The notes under the pieces were generated by a model. The model was not told where the DNA came from, made no database searches, and was given only the letters and a program-made list of their open reading frames with translations. Below, piece after piece: positions 10,500 through 21,714 of a stretch of 64,000 bases of DNA. Location of the stretch: contig CM039463.1 of the NCBI GenBank assembly GCA_022414725.1, positions 22,019,511-22,083,510 on the forward strand, read 5' to 3'. Position 1 is the stretch's first letter; the number at the start of each line of letters is the position of its first letter. The position numbers and the translations under genes were made by a program. Source of the stretch: Microglena sp. YARC. Its lineage: Eukaryota > Chlorophyta > Chlorophyceae > Chlamydomonadales > Chlamydomonadaceae.

Positions 10500-11154
10500 A
10501 GCTATGGCAAAGCCCACAGCTGAAGTGGAGGGAGGCAGATATGGAGTATGTGTGTGCTGGTGGGTGCGTGTAGGAGGGAGGGGAGGGATGAGAGTGGGGA
10601 GAGGGTGGGGGCTGGTGGGATGGCTGGGTGGGGGAAGGGATGGAGTCAGGAAATATGTCAGGAAGAGTAAGGGAGTATGTTTGTGGGCGGGGGTACCTGG
10701 TTGGGTGGGGGTGGGGTGGAGATAACTGGAGGGGGGGGGGGGGAGTAAGGTGGTGTTAGTGTGCTTGTGGGTGCACAAGGGAGACCATCGCAAGGGATAT
10801 GCGTACGTCAATGTTTGAAGTTGCGTGCACTACAGAGAAAACCGTTTTGCAACCCAGCCCAAAACAGGTGTGGCCAACGGGAGGGAAGGGGGGAGGGGGC
10901 GGATAATGGTATGGTGGTGGTGGTGTGTGAATGGGGGGGGGCTTCAAGTGTCAACCATTATGTAACCAGCCCCAAATAGGTATGGCCAAAGGCCAAACGG
11001 GCACAGCACTATGATTGGGGGGGGGGGGGGGGGGTCTTCGTGAGAGTAGGTGTGGCCACCGGCCACACGGGCTACCGTACTAGTACATACATACATACAT
11101 ACATATTAACAGCAAATCCATGCAATTTCCATTTTTTCCTAGGACCCCCCTCCC

Positions 11155-11185
<31 letters not shown>

Positions 11186-11200
11186 ACCACCACCACCTGG
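10500..11200. repeat. G-rich low-complexity region
   Basis: It is dominated by GGGGAGG/GTGGG runs, with poly-G at about 10730-10742 and 11018-11035 and a poly-C/CA run at about 11148-11195. The block 'ggtgtggccaacggg'/'ggtatggccaaaggcc' recurs three times (10868, 10980, 11048). No gene is recognised. Confidence 0.8.
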
Positions 11201-11329
11201 TGCCAAACACACACCTGATAAATAATGCTAGACCAGTCTTTATTCATCAGAGTTGCCATGACTGGAATGGAGTCAAGAATATTTGTGCCCCTTCTGAGCA
11301 AGTCGGGGCAATTCTGTGGGGCAAAAACA

Positions 11330-11745
11330 ACGGGTGGCAGTGTGTGTGTTTGTGTTGTGTTTGTGTGTCTTGTGTTTGTATGTGTATATGCGCCGTGTGT
11401 GTTTGTGTGTTTGTGTTGTGTTTGTGTGTGCTTGTGTGTGGTGTGTGTGTGCATGTGTGTATGCGTGTCGTGTGTGTGTATATGTGTGTGTGTGTGTTTG
11501 TGTTTGTGCCTTGTGTTTGTGTGTGTCGTGTGTGTGTGTGTGTGTGTGTGTCGCGTGTGTGTGTGCGTGGGTGTGCGTGTGTCGTGGGTGTATGTGTACG
11601 TGGGTGTGGGTGTCATGTGTGTGTGTTTGAGTGCATGTGTGTGTCGTGTTAGTGTGTCATGTGTGTTTCTTGTGTGTTGAGTGTGTGTGTGCGTGTGTTT
11701 GTATGTGTGTGTGCATTTCTCTTGTGTTTTGTGTGTCTCTGCTCA
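11330..11745. repeat. GT-rich microsatellite
   Basis: Imperfect (GT)n with interspersed TTGT and CGTG ends in 'ctgctcatggaaatgtcctg', the same end as the 6940-7790 units. Long ORFs over it are repeat translations. Confidence 0.95.
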
Positions 11746-12070
11746 TGGAAATGTCCTGCTGCTTAAGGCAAAATATGTATAACTCCTTAAAAATAACTCC
11801 TTTTAATTAATTAACAAAAAACTAAACTAAATTTGTGGAAGACAACAAACAAAACAAAACAACTAGAACTAGACAATAACTAGAAGTAGACAAACTAGAA
11901 ACTAGACAACAAACAACGAACGAAAACAATACCCAACAATAAAGTAGAAGTAGACAACAAACAAAGAATACAAAACTTATTCCAAGCATAAGTATACAGT
12001 ATTAATTTATTTACTTGCTTTATTTACTCAAAACAAATCGCTTTCAGTGCGTTGAGGGGATTATTCGAGG
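11745..12070. other. A-rich stretch, no gene seen
   Basis: Degenerate repeats of 'actagacaacaaacaa' and related A-rich sequence occur, with no coding signal. Confidence 0.6.
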
Positions 12071-12074
12071 AGGG

Positions 12075-12275
<201 letters not shown>

Positions 12276-12587
12276 GGAGGGGGAGGAGGAGGAGAAGGGG
12301 AAAAGGAGGAGAAGGAGGATGAGTCCATTAGGACAGGCGTTGTCTCGTTTAGTGCCATCATCACCATGCATGCATGTGAGACTGGACAACACAACAAACA
12401 GATTTAAAAACAACAAAAGAGGCATTCAAGCATTAGAGGATTCAGAACTTACCCCAGCCATGGACGCGAATAGACTGGTCAGAACCTTCTGCTCTTCCCA
12501 GGGCCCCTAAACAAAAGAAGAGGATGCCTTGTCTTATATCCAAACCCCCTTTAGCCTATTTGACCTACCCCTGGAATGTAACGTACA

Positions 12588-12646
12588 TACATCCATACAT
12601 ACATACATACATACATACATACATACATACATACATACATACATAC
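12588..12646. repeat. (CATA)n microsatellite
   Basis: About 14 uninterrupted 'cata' units. A shorter tract of the same motif lies at 14240-14280. Confidence 0.97.
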
Positions 12647-12954
12647 AAAAGGTGCTAACTCGTTCAGTGCCATCATCATGCATGCGTGTGAGACTAGACA
12701 ACACAACACACAGATGTAATAACAAAAAATGGGTTATCCCAGGATTGTAGCATACATACATCAATCTCTATATATATAGAGAGAGACATACAGGGATGCA
12801 TACATACAAAAGGAGCTAACTCGTGTAGTGCCATCATCATGCATGCATGTGAGACTAGACAACACAACAAACAGATGTAATAACAAAAAATGGGTATTCA
12901 AGCATGAGCTGATTTAGAACCTACCCCAGCCATGCGCGCAAATGTACATCATAT

Positions 12955-13670
12955 CTACATCATATCTACATCAAATGTACATCATATATATAAGCAAATA
13001 TGTATATCATATATATAAGCAAATGTACATCATATCTACATCATATGGGTTTAAAGGTATTGCCACGTAGCTAATTTCATTGACATCACATATAAAATCC
13101 CCCCAAAAATAATATACCAAGTTTAGGTTGTCCAACTCTCAGAAAAAGAAATCACGACCAGAAAGCGCGGTGCCAATCTAAGGGAGCCATTCAACGCCAG
13201 TTGGTCTAGTATATAACTGTATACCTGGATAATAATATAATTATATAAGTATACAACTATACTGCAATATTGTCCATGTTCACATTGCACTAGGCTTGCA
13301 CCATCAATCCACCGAGCCCACATGGGAGCACAATGGAATGGAAGGCTACGTGACACTCTGATATCTGTGCCTGATATCTGGCTATCTAAATCAAACTTTG
13401 GTCCATATTTAAAAAAGTGGTACAATTGAAAGGTTAATTGTATTGCATATTGTGATAGAGGAGATCAATAGCTTTCCAATGAGCTATCTAAATCAAAAAT
13501 TGAATGAAAAACGAGAAACTTAAATGCTGGGAAACGTGATGTACTTTTTGACATACACTACTCATACGTTTGGACAAACGTATGAGTTAACGTTTAAAGA
13601 AAGAAAAAATGTAGAAATATACGTATGAATATATGAAAGTATGATCAGACGTTCAAACGTCGGCCCAACC
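12955..13670. other. AT-rich stretch inside the module array
   Basis: Degenerate 'catatctacatcaaatgtaca' repeats occur at 12945-13050, followed by non-repetitive AT-rich DNA. A 100-codon minus-strand ORF (13123-13425) has no recognised features and I do not call it. Confidence 0.5.
13561..13586. repeat. Perfect 12-bp stem inverted repeat
   Basis: The stem halves CTCATACGTTTG and CAAACGTATGAG are separated by two bases. The same 'aaacgtatga' core recurs loosely to 13630. Function is unknown. Confidence 0.6.
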
Positions 13671-14569
13671 CTAAAAAGGTGCTACCTCGTTTAGTGCCAT
13701 TGTCATGCATGCATGTGAGACTAGACAACACAACGCAACAAACAGATTTAAAAACAACAAATCATATTTTCAAGCATGAGCTGATTTAGAACCTACCCCA
13801 GCCATATGCGCAAAGGGACTGGACGGATCCTCCTGCTCTTCCCAGGGCCCTTCAACAAAAAAAGGAGGATGACTAGTCTTATTTTAAAGCTTCCTTAAGT
13901 CAATTTGGCCTACCCCAGGACTGTAACATACATACATCTATATATAGACACACAGGGATACACACACATACATACAAAAGGTGCTAACTCGTCTAGTGCC
14001 ATCATCATGCATGCATGAGAGACTAGACATCACAACACACAGATTCAATAACAACAAAACGGGTTTTCAAGCGTTAGATGATTTATAACTTATCCCAGTC
14101 ATGGACGCGAAGGGACTGGACGGAACCTTCTGCTCTTCCCAGGGCCCTTCAACAAAAAATTCCCTTAAGCGTATTTGGCCTACCCGAGGACTGTAACATA
14201 CATACATACATATATAGAGAGACATACAGGGATACACACACACATACATACATACATACATACATACATACATACATACAAAAGGTGCCAACTCGTTTAG
14301 TGCCATCATCATGCATGCATATGAGACTAGACAACACAAAACTAAACACAGATTTAAAAACAACAAAATGGGTTTTCAAGCATGAGCTGATTTAGAACCC
14401 ACCCCAGCCATGCGCGCAAAGGGACTGGACGGAGCCTTCTGCTCTGTCCAGGGCCCTTTATTAAATAAAGGAGGATGACTTCTTTTATATTAAAGCTCCC
14501 TTAAGCCTATTTGGCCTACCCCAGGACTGTAACATACATACATCTATATATAAAAAGACATACACGGAT

Positions 14570-15720
14570 TTCTGAAAATTGTTCGATGCCGACGCTAGCT
14601 GGCTTTGGCTTAATTACCGAGATACTCATAGCGAAGCACCCACACCGCCTATCGGCTGAATTCGCGGGTTAGAAATAGCTTATCGTGACTGAGTCGACTC
14701 CGAGTGCGTAAAATTCGAATCCCCAGTTCAGCTTTCAAGCAACTTTCACTTCTCCGCATCAAGATCACACCTGCGCGCCATCTCCCTTTCCGCCTTTTTG
14801 ACGGAGCCGAATACCCATCCAACTCACTACCGAGATTTCGAAAATGACAGAGCAGGTGAATGCGTTGCGATAAATCATCTTCCGCATTCGATCTCAGCGT
14901 CAAAACCAAGAATGGCGCTCAGACTAATTGTCTATAATCTTCTGCTCCTCGACGCCACCATGAATGCGCACAATCAAACAGATTTAAGCAGACGGGCAAC
15001 GAATACAGCCAGCCAGCGAGCTCTTCACTGCGAAAGGCGAGCTCTACATGCCGAAGAGCATAGGAGCGATGCAAATCAGAGACGGCGTTTGGCAAATGCT
15101 GTAGGTCAGCCTGGACGTGCTGGGAATGGAAATGGATACTCGCAACTTTCTCGCAACCCCGGAACTTCAAATATCTTTCCCCAATCATGCGCAAATCTTT
15201 CTCACCAGCGATCTTTGTGCCTAGGCATCCATACCTCCCTCCCCTGTTCCTAACCCAGACTCTCGCATGAAGAGCCAGGGGCATTCGGATTCTCAAAATA
15301 CATTCTGAGTTCTTATTGGGCGCCCATTCGATCCTCAGCGTCAAAATACGTTATGAGTTCTCGTCAGGCGCCCATTCGATCCTCAGCGCTCTTCCGCCTG
15401 CGAGCGTTGCCACCATTCACTTCACGCATGCGCACTTTCACCATGCCTGTGCATCAATTGTGTCACGGTTGGCAGCCAGTGGATGCGAGCAGCCATTTCC
15501 TTCCCATTTCTCACACTTGGACCGCTCCTATCTATGCAATCCTATCTATGCAATCTCTTTTCATTGTATCGATGATCGTTAAGCACGGCGCTGCGAATTT
15601 TGATTCAGCAGGTGTTGATCGGACGGAAGTCGAAGATTTCTACCACATAATCGCGATATGGCCCTTGCACCCCTCATCCAATCTCTTTTCACTGTTTCAA
15701 GCATTGATACATCGGTAGCT
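14570..15720. other. Non-repetitive stretch, both strands open, no recognised gene
   Basis: ORFs of 151 codons (+, 14798-15253) and 141 codons (-, 14919-15344) overlap, and neither shows a recognised motif or a compelling start. The block 'cgcccattcgatcctcagcg' is duplicated at about 15320 and 15368, with a third partial match at 14884. This is one of the few low-repeat parts of the window and could hold an exon. Confidence 0.4.
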
Positions 15721-16265
15721 TAGCATGTTGCGATAGAAGACTGGCTGGAACTTCCTGGTCAAAGCAACAGCTGCAGGTTGACCCACCATGGGTGGGGATG
15801 CTTGGGGCGAGGGGAGGGGAAAGAAAGAGAAAGTGTGTACATGGGGTGGGGTGAGGGGCAAGGAGGGATTCAGAAATGTGTGGAGGCTGTGGGTCTGGCT
15901 TGGGTTGAGTTGGAATGGTTTGTGTCATACATCTGGGTAGGGGGGGTACATACAAGGACGTAACCTGATATGTTACCCAGGTCCTGGGGGCTGGGGGGGG
16001 GAGGTGTGGGGGGGGGGTATATTTTTAGTAAGGAAAGGAAGTGGGCATGTGTTAGATATTTTGCAAAGGGGGACATATCTTGACTGTGTGCATGTGAGTA
16101 AGGGGGGGGCGGAGGGTGTACGTTCAAGGGCGATGCACGTTATGTAACCCAGGCCAGAACAGGACCCAGGACCTGGGTGGGTGGTGTGGCGGGTGGCCTC
16201 GGCCACACGGGCAATGTACTAGTCTATATATATAGACATACAGGGATACATACATACTAACAAAC
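15720..16265. other. G-rich low-complexity stretch
   Basis: Runs of GGGG alternate with mixed sequence, and a block ending 'gttacccaggtcctgg' is repeated in part at 16140-16175. No gene is seen. Confidence 0.6.
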
Positions 16266-16359
16266 AAAAGGTCCTAACTCGTTTAGTGCCATCATCAGCA
16301 TGCATGCATGTGAGACTAGACAACACAACAATAAGATGTAAAAACAACAAAACAGGTTT

Positions 16360-16797
16360 TCAAGCATGATCTGATTTAGAACCTACCCCAGCCATGCGCG
16401 CAAAGGGACTAGTTGGAACCCTCTGCTCTTCCCAGGGCCCTTCACCAAAAGAAGAGGAGGACTCGTCTAATACAAACGGTGCTAACTCATTGAGCGTCTT
16501 CATACGTGCTGGTGCTGTGTTCCGAATGCTAACCTTGGACCCCGACGAGGCCTGAGGCGTCCCCCCCTCTGATGATCTGCTCCCTACCGAGCTTTCTGAA
16601 GGGCAATGACAGGCTAGGTCTGGGGCTGGATGAGGGTGCGGCAGAAACGTTATGCTCTCCTCTCTGTCCTGGGTGGTAATGCCTCTTGGGGGGGGCAAGG
16701 GGGCTGGGGGGTCCTTGGGTTCTATCACCACGGAGGGTAGCAGGTTGCCGGACTCGCTGTCTATGATGTAACACGAAGAACATTGCAATGGCGGCAC
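16360..16797 (-). CDS. Putative exon joined to the GPWEEQ module
   Basis: This 145-codon minus-strand ORF contains non-repetitive Ser/Pro-rich sequence at its 5' part and continues into a LNELAPFVLDESSSSFGEGPWEEQ-like segment matching the 12.3-14.6 kb modules. The unique 5' portion suggests it is the parental exon from which the modules were copied. The 3' end is probably a donor near 16385 (GGG|GTAGGT) and not the ORF end. No domain is recognised. The start is arbitrary. Confidence 0.35.
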   Translation of the reverse strand: MPPLQCSSCYIIDSESGNLLPSVVIEPKDPPAPLPPPRGITTQDREESITFLPHPHPAPDLACHCPSESSVGSRSSEGGTPQASSGSKVSIRNTAPARMKTLNELAPFVLDESSSSFGEGPWEEQRVPTSPFARMAGVGSKSDHA

Positions 16798-16814
16798 TCC
16801 TGAGGGGAGACAAC

Positions 16815-16838
16815 AATGGGTGCCCGTGTGTGTGTGTA

Positions 16839-16869
<31 letters not shown>

Positions 16870-17120
16870 TATACGTGTTAATGTGTACAGCTTTTTTCTA
16901 TCCTAAACACTAAAAGGTGTGTGTGTGGGGGTGGGGGTGGGGGTGGGGGTGGGGGGGGGGGTGGGGGGGGGGGGTATACGTGTTAATGTGTACAGCTTTT
17001 TTCTATCCTAAACACTAAAAGGTGTGTGTGTGTGTGTGGGGGGGGGGGGGGTGGGGGGTGGGGGGGGTATACGTGTTAATGTGTACAGCTTTTTTCTATC
17101 CTAAACACTAAAAGGTGTGT
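16815..17120. repeat. ~105-bp tandem repeat, three copies
   Basis: Each copy has 'tatacgtgttaatgtgtaca', then 'gcttttttctatcctaaaca', then GT and G runs of variable length. Confidence 0.95.
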
Positions 17121-17184
17121 GTGTGTGTGCATGATAGCGCGCTTAGCGCAACAAGGAAATGTGCTACAGCCAAAGGGTTCAATA

Positions 17185-17230
17185 CTCGTTGATGCTGATG
17201 ATGATGTTGATGATGATGTTGACGATGATA

Positions 17231-17279
<49 letters not shown>

Positions 17280-17325
17280 CATTTTCCTGGTGCCCTAGTG
17301 GACTCCAAATGTGCAGGCAGGTTGA
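17185..17325. repeat. GAT tract with conserved flank, copy 2
   Basis: (GAT)n to about 17279 is followed by 'tcctggtgccctagtggact' and 'ccaaatgtgc', as at 7978-8215 and 43190-43370. Confidence 0.85.
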
Positions 17326-17339
17326 AGGTGGGATTGGGG

Positions 17340-18080
17340 TGTGAGCTGGCCTCCTCCATAAACTGTACTAACTGCTGCTTTGGCGACCTTTACTCACTTC
17401 TACGAGAATCATCACCTGCATCAGCTGCTGTGTTGCCTATGGCACGTGCTCCCGCCCTACCTTCCCCAAGACGTGGCCCACAAAAAACAAAAGAGTAAAC
17501 AAAGGGGCCCATACTTACTCCTAGGAAAATCATCACCTGCCTGGGCTGCTGTATTGCTCATGGCAGGAGACCACACCACACCCTCCGTCTGGGGTGCTAA
17601 CCCTCCCCATGAGGTAGCCCACAAACAAGAGAATAAACAAGTGAACACAGGGGCCTCCTGCCAAAACTCACCATGTCAGATGACCCTCCCCCCCCCCCCC
17701 CCCCCCCCCCCCCCCCATCCCCCCCATGAGGTAGCCCACACACTAGAAAATAAACGAGTGAACACAGGGGCCTCCTCCCAAAACTTATCATGACAGCTGA
17801 CCCACTCCCCATGAGGTAGCCCGCAAACAAGAAAATACACGAGAAAAAGAGGGGTCTCCTGACCCCTCCTTGCCCAACTCACCTTTCTTCTGCTTTTTCA
17901 ACCTACACTCACTCCTTAGAGAATCATCACCTGCCTGAGCTGCTGTATGGCTCATGGCAGGAGACACAGCCCCGTCTTCTGTTCGGGGTGCCCTCCCCAC
18001 GAGGTAGCCCACAAACAAGAGAATAAACAAGTGAACACAGGGGCCTCCTCCCAAAACTCACCATGTCAGATGACCCTCTC

Positions 18081-18112
<32 letters not shown>

Positions 18113-18536
18113 CCCCCCCCCCCCCCCCCCCCCTTCCCCCCCATGAGGTAGCCCACACACAAGAAAATAAAAGAGTGAACACAGGGGCCTCCTCCCAAAA
18201 CTGACCATGTCAGATGACCCTCTCTCCCTCCCCCGTCCCCCCTCCCCCTCCTCCCCCTCCTTGAGGTAGCCCACAAACAAGAAAATACACGAGTTACAAC
18301 AGGGGCCTCCTGACATCTCCTTGCCCAACTCACCTTTTTTCTGCTTTGTCGACCGACGCTCACTCCTTAGCGAATCATCTGCTGCCTGGGCAGCTGTCTG
18401 GCTCATGGCAGGAGACACAGCCCCATCTTCTGTTCGGGGTGCTGACCCTCCCCAAGACGTTGCTGACATCATCTCCATCGCCTGGTTCAGAACCGACTGT
18501 GCCAGGTGCCAGTCGCGGGCCAAAAATTTCTGCAGG

Positions 18537-18540
<4 letters not shown>
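17340..18540 (-). CDS. Amplified exon array (SPAMSxTAAQAGDDS), minus strand
   Basis: Two exon copies are exactly 66 nt (22 codons), at 17913-17978 and 18364-18429. They are bounded by GAACAG| and TAAGGA|GTGAG. A third at 17519-17588 ends at the consensus donor GGA|GTAAGTATG, and a fourth, more diverged, ends at 17398 (GAA|GTGAGT). The encoded unit reads roughly EDGAVSPAMSHTAAQAGDDS. Between copies are repeated segments with a second donor (GACATG|GTGAGTTTTGG), the phrase 'gggctacctcatgggg' and poly-C tracts. Exon length divisible by three would keep the frame whatever the copy number. No family is recognised. Confidence 0.5.
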
Positions 18541-18583
<43 letters not shown>

Positions 18584-18636
18584 TGTGTGTGTGTGTGTAT
18601 CTGTGTGTCTGTGTATGTGTGTGTCTGCGTGTGTGT

Positions 18637-18687
<51 letters not shown>

Positions 18688-18846
18688 TCTGTTTGTGTGT
18701 CTGTGTGTGTGTGAGAATGTTTCTGTGTGTGTGTGTTTACCCTCCCCAAGACGTTGCCGACATCATCTCCACCGCCTGGTTCAGTACTGACTGTGCCAGG
18801 TGCCAGTTGCGGGCCAAATACTTATGTAGGACTGATTTCTGTGTGT

Positions 18847-18945
<99 letters not shown>

Positions 18946-19104
18946 TCTGTTTGTGTGTCTGTGTGTGTGTGAGAGTGTTTCTGTGTGTGTGTGTTTACCC
19001 TCCCCAAGACGTTGCCGACATCATCTCCACCGCCTGGTTCAGTACTGACTGTGCCAGGTGCCAGTTGCAGGCCAAATACTTATGTAGGACTGATTTCTGT
19101 GTGT

Positions 19105-19115
<11 letters not shown>
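18440..19115 (-). repeat. Three-copy exon-like cassette (WHLAQSVLNQA)
   Basis: Copies lie at about 18440-18540, 18740-18840 and 18998-19100. Each encodes a WHLAQSVLNQAVEMMSATSW-type segment on the minus strand and is separated from the next by 150-200 bp of (CA)n. The upstream side ends in CACACAG and the downstream side in GGGGAGGGTAAAC, which resemble acceptor and donor. The two distal copies are nearly identical. Confidence 0.65.
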
Positions 19116-19136
<21 letters not shown>

Positions 19137-19560
19137 CTGTGTGTGTGTGTGTGTGTGTGTCTGTGTGTGTCTGTATGTGTGTTTCTGTGTGTATGTCTGT
19201 GTGTGTGTTTATGTGTGATGTGTGTGTGTGTCAGTGTTCTTTGTGCGTGTCTGTGTGTGTGTGTCGCTGTGTGTTTGTCTGTGTGTGTCTGTGTGTGTGT
19301 GTGCGTCTGTGTGTGTCTGTGTGTGTGTGTGCGTCTGTGTGTGTGTTTCTGTGGGTGCGTATGTGTGTACGTGTGTATGTCTGTGTGTGTATGTGTATGT
19401 ATGTGCTTGCCTGTGTATTTGTCTGTGTGTTTGTCTGTGTGTGTCTGTGCATGTGTGTGTCTGTGTGTGAGTCTGTGTGTGTGTGTTTGTGTGATTGTGT
19501 TTGTGTGTGTGTGTCTGTTTCTGTGTATATGCCTGTCTGTGTGTCTATGTTTGTGACATC
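19115..19560. repeat. (TG)n/TCTG microsatellite
   Basis: Imperfect GT repeat with regular CTGTGT interruptions. The long ORFs over it are repeat translations. Confidence 0.97.
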
Positions 19561-20065
19561 GTGTTTGTGACTGCCCCTGCTGGACCCGACCCACCTTGAC
19601 GTCTGACTCTGCCCCTTTCCCCAGCCGCAAGAGCGACCTGGCCTTGGCATTTGACACTCAGGGCTCTAGCAGCACCCACGCAGGCACGCTGTGTCTGTGT
19701 GTATGTTTCTGTGTGTATGTCTGTGTGTGTTTCTGTGTGTTTCTGTGTGTGGTCGTGTGTGTGTGTGTCTGTGTGTTTCTGTTTATGTACGTGTGTGAGT
19801 TTGTGTGTGTGTGTCTGTGTGTGTGCCAGTGTGTGTCTGTCTGTGTGATTGTGCGTGTGCCTACCCCTGCTGGACCCTACCCACCTTGACGTCTGATTCC
19901 GCCCCTTTGCCCAGCCGCAGGAGCGACCTGGCCTTGGCATTTGAAACCCTGGGCTCTAGCAGCACCCACGGGGGCAATCGCGTTGTCTTCTCCAACTGCT
20001 TTTGTCGCAACATGGAGAGCATGCTATTGCCTTGGGGCATAAGCTTCTGCTGACGCTGTCGCATC
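19561..20065 (-). repeat. Two-copy exon-like cassette (ARSLLRLGKGAESDVK)
   Basis: Minus-strand copies at about 19565-19690 and 19865-19990 encode SNAKARSLLRLGKGAESDVK followed by a donor-like GTGGGT. They are separated by ~170 bp of GT microsatellite. The distal copy continues upstream into a Gln/Arg-rich open stretch (MMRQRQQKLMPQGNSMLSML) to 20067, which may be the true exon. Confidence 0.55.
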
Positions 20066-20106
20066 ACCGTCCTCCCCCACTCTAGGATGTCGTCGATGGC
20101 GGCTGC

Positions 20107-20275
20107 GACGTCCTAAACGGTTGGTTTGGGTTGGGTTGGATATTAGGTTGGGTTGGGTTGGGTTGGGTTGGGTTGGGTTGGGTTGGGTTGGTTGGGTTGG
20201 GTTGGGTTGGGTTGGAGTCGGGTTGGGTTGGGTTGGATGTGGAGTTGGATGTCGGGATGAATGTGGGGTTGGGTT
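20107..20275. repeat. (GGTTG)n pentanucleotide array
   Basis: About 30 units of 'ggttg' with few interruptions, degrading after 20215. Confidence 0.97.
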
Positions 20276-20284
20276 TACATGTTT

Positions 20285-20886
20285 TAGACTTATTATCCCG
20301 ATTAACATGCCTACCTCAGCACTGGCCGCCACGCCATCCAAGCCTGACATGGGCCCTGAACACTGCTTTCCTTTTCGGCTATGAGCAGCAGCTTCTAGGC
20401 AGCTCCCCTGGCTGGCTAATCAGCCAAACCTAAAGCAACCTAGTGCACCCTTTAACTGACGTAATCAGCTTTCTAGCGCTGCTGAATTTTTGAGGCTTAG
20501 CCTAGTGGCTGGCTCAGGGAGCTACCTAGAAGCTGCTGCTAGCCCAGAAGAAAAGCAGTGACCTTGAAGCAGCTACCATAATTTCTGCATGCTGAGGACA
20601 AGCAGGCGGGGGAACAGCTCCTCATGAGCCACCTCACAGCTAAACCTTCGCAATAAGTTGCATAATATTATACAGTTATTATCAGGATTAACATGCCCTA
20701 CCTCGGCATTGGCGGCAACGCCACCCACGCCTGACATGGGCCCCGACGGCCGAAGCCGCTCCCACCAGGTATGGTGTGCTGAGGACAAGAGGCGGGGGAA
20801 CAGCTCTGCATGAGCCACCTCACAGCTAAATCTTCCAACAAGTTGCATTATATTTTACAGTTATTATCAGGATTAACATGCCCTAC
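20285..20886 (-). repeat. Tandem partial copies of the 20887-21141 exon
   Basis: Two derived copies have donors at about 20702 (GCCGAG|GTAGGG) and 20315 (GCTGAG|GTAGGC). They share AELFPRLL and GVGGVAANAE coding blocks and the intron-like 'ttattatcaggattaacatg'. The distal copy is interrupted by the MITE at 20361-20560. Confidence 0.7.
20361..20560. mobile_element. MITE family 2 (CACTG termini), inserted in an exon copy
   Basis: This 200-bp element has long terminal inverted repeats of about 45 bp. Both begin CACTGCTTT, pass through GGCTA and end AGCAGCTTCTAGG(C/T)AGCTCCC. The flanks 'gccctgaa' (20353-20360) and 'accttgaa' (20561-20568) agree at 6 of 8 positions. The neighbouring tandem copies at about 20735 and 20925 provide empty sites ('gggcccggaagccgc'). 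Other copies lie at 38105-38292, 39380-39575 and 44255-44459. An 8-bp duplication suggests hAT-type mobilisation. Confidence 0.8.
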
Positions 20887-21141
20887 CTCGGCATTGGCGG
20901 CAACGCCACCCACGCCTAACATGGGCCCGGAAGCCGCCCCCACCATGTCTGATGTGCTGAGGGCTAGCAGGCGGGGGGAGAGCTCCGCATGGGCGTCCGG
21001 GTCCATATTCAGGATTATGGAGGGCGATACAACACGCAGTACAACGGAGAAGGCGGCCTCCAGTTGTGGTGCTGAGCTGTCAGGTACGTGGAAGGAGCCC
21101 AATGACATGAGGTCCTCCTTATGATTGACAGCCTGGAACAC
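20887..21141 (-). CDS. Minus-strand exon, 85 codons, unknown protein
   Basis: This is the best-defined exon in the window. The acceptor CTAAATCTAG precedes 21141, and the donor GCCGAG|GTAGGGCATG follows 20887. The length is exactly 255 nt, starting and ending in phase 0. The encoded segment starts VFQAVNHKEDLMSLGSFHVP, has a hydrophobic stretch (AAFSVVLRVVSPSIILNM) and ends GVGGVAANAE. Two shortened copies lie downstream. A copy of the acceptor-side region (about 70 bp) recurs at 21190-21265. I do not recognise the family. It is presumably internal to a larger gene. Confidence 0.6.
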
Positions 21142-21345
21142 CTAGATTTAGGGTTCAGGTTTCAGGATTTAGGGTTAAGGCAAGCGAGAGTTGAGGTGCT
21201 GAGCTGTCAGGCACGTGCAGGGAGCCCCATGACATGAGGTCATCCCTATGATTGACAGCCTGGAACAGCTGGGTTTAGGGTTCAGGTTTCAGGGTAAAGG
21301 CAAGAGAGAGTTTAGGGTTAGGGTTGGGGGTTAGGGTTTGTTGCA
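21141..21345. repeat. Duplicated ~110-bp block with TTTAGGG-like motifs
   Basis: 'gagctgtcaggcacgtg', 'ctatgattgacagcctggaa' and 'tttagggttcaggtttcagg' occur twice. A few 'ttagggttaggg' runs at 21310-21345 resemble plant-type telomere repeat, but they are too short to call an interstitial telomere. Confidence 0.7.
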
Positions 21346-21429
21346 TATCTATCGCATGGCGGAGCGCAAAGCGCAAATCCCCGGGGGGGTCGGAAGTCAG
21401 CGCGTTGCACTTGGGTCACACTGAATTGC

Positions 21430-21665
21430 TCAATGTGTGACGCTTTGCAAACATAGAGTTCTATGCAGCGTCGCAACCGACGCTAAAAATGACGGAGAGT
21501 GTTCGCAGCAGAGCGACAGGTGGGATCGGAAGCGAGTTAGTTACCAGACTGTTGGCTGAAGTGTCAGGCTTGGTCTCGGTCAGACAGTCAGAAAGACAAA
21601 TGGGTAACCTTGGGGGCTCCCGCCTCCTTGGAGAGGGGGCTCCGCCAAAAATGGAACGGGTGCGG
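21430..21665 (-). repeat. Dispersed family A, copy 3
   Basis: It has the same block order as 6465-6690: 'gacggagagtgttcgc', 'agcgacaggtggg', 'cagacagtcagaaagacaaa', 'gggggctcccgcctcc' and 'gggggctccgccaaaaatgg'. Confidence 0.75.
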
Positions 21666-21714
21666 AGAGCTGTCCATCAAATGTTCCTTAAAATCAGCCC
21701 CCCTTGAAGGTATG

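Larger units (their letters stand above)
12300..14570 (-). repeat. Tandem ~320-bp module array with splice-like exon (GPWEEQ)
   Basis: Modules repeat at about 12340-12560, 12650-12740, 12815-12950, 13675-13930, 13980-14190 and 14285-14540, with an outlier at 16265-16480. Each has 'gtgccatcatcatgcatg', 'gactagacaacacaaca', 'cccagccatgcgcgcaaagg', 'ctgctcttcccagggccctt' and a family B end. On the minus strand the middle reads FVEGPWEEQ then a Ser/Pro stretch ending MAG at a donor. The donor is best preserved at about 12451 (GCTGGG|GTAAGT) and mutated to ATAAGT near 14091. These look like duplicated exon-intron cassettes of one minus-strand gene. Confidence 0.7.

Noticed and set aside
14798..15344. 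Protein-coding gene
   Set aside because: Overlapping ORFs on opposite strands are similar in length, with no motif, start context or splice evidence to choose either.
21300..21345. Interstitial telomere array
   Set aside because: Only a few TTAGGG/TTTAGGG-like units occur, embedded in a duplicated 110-bp block.
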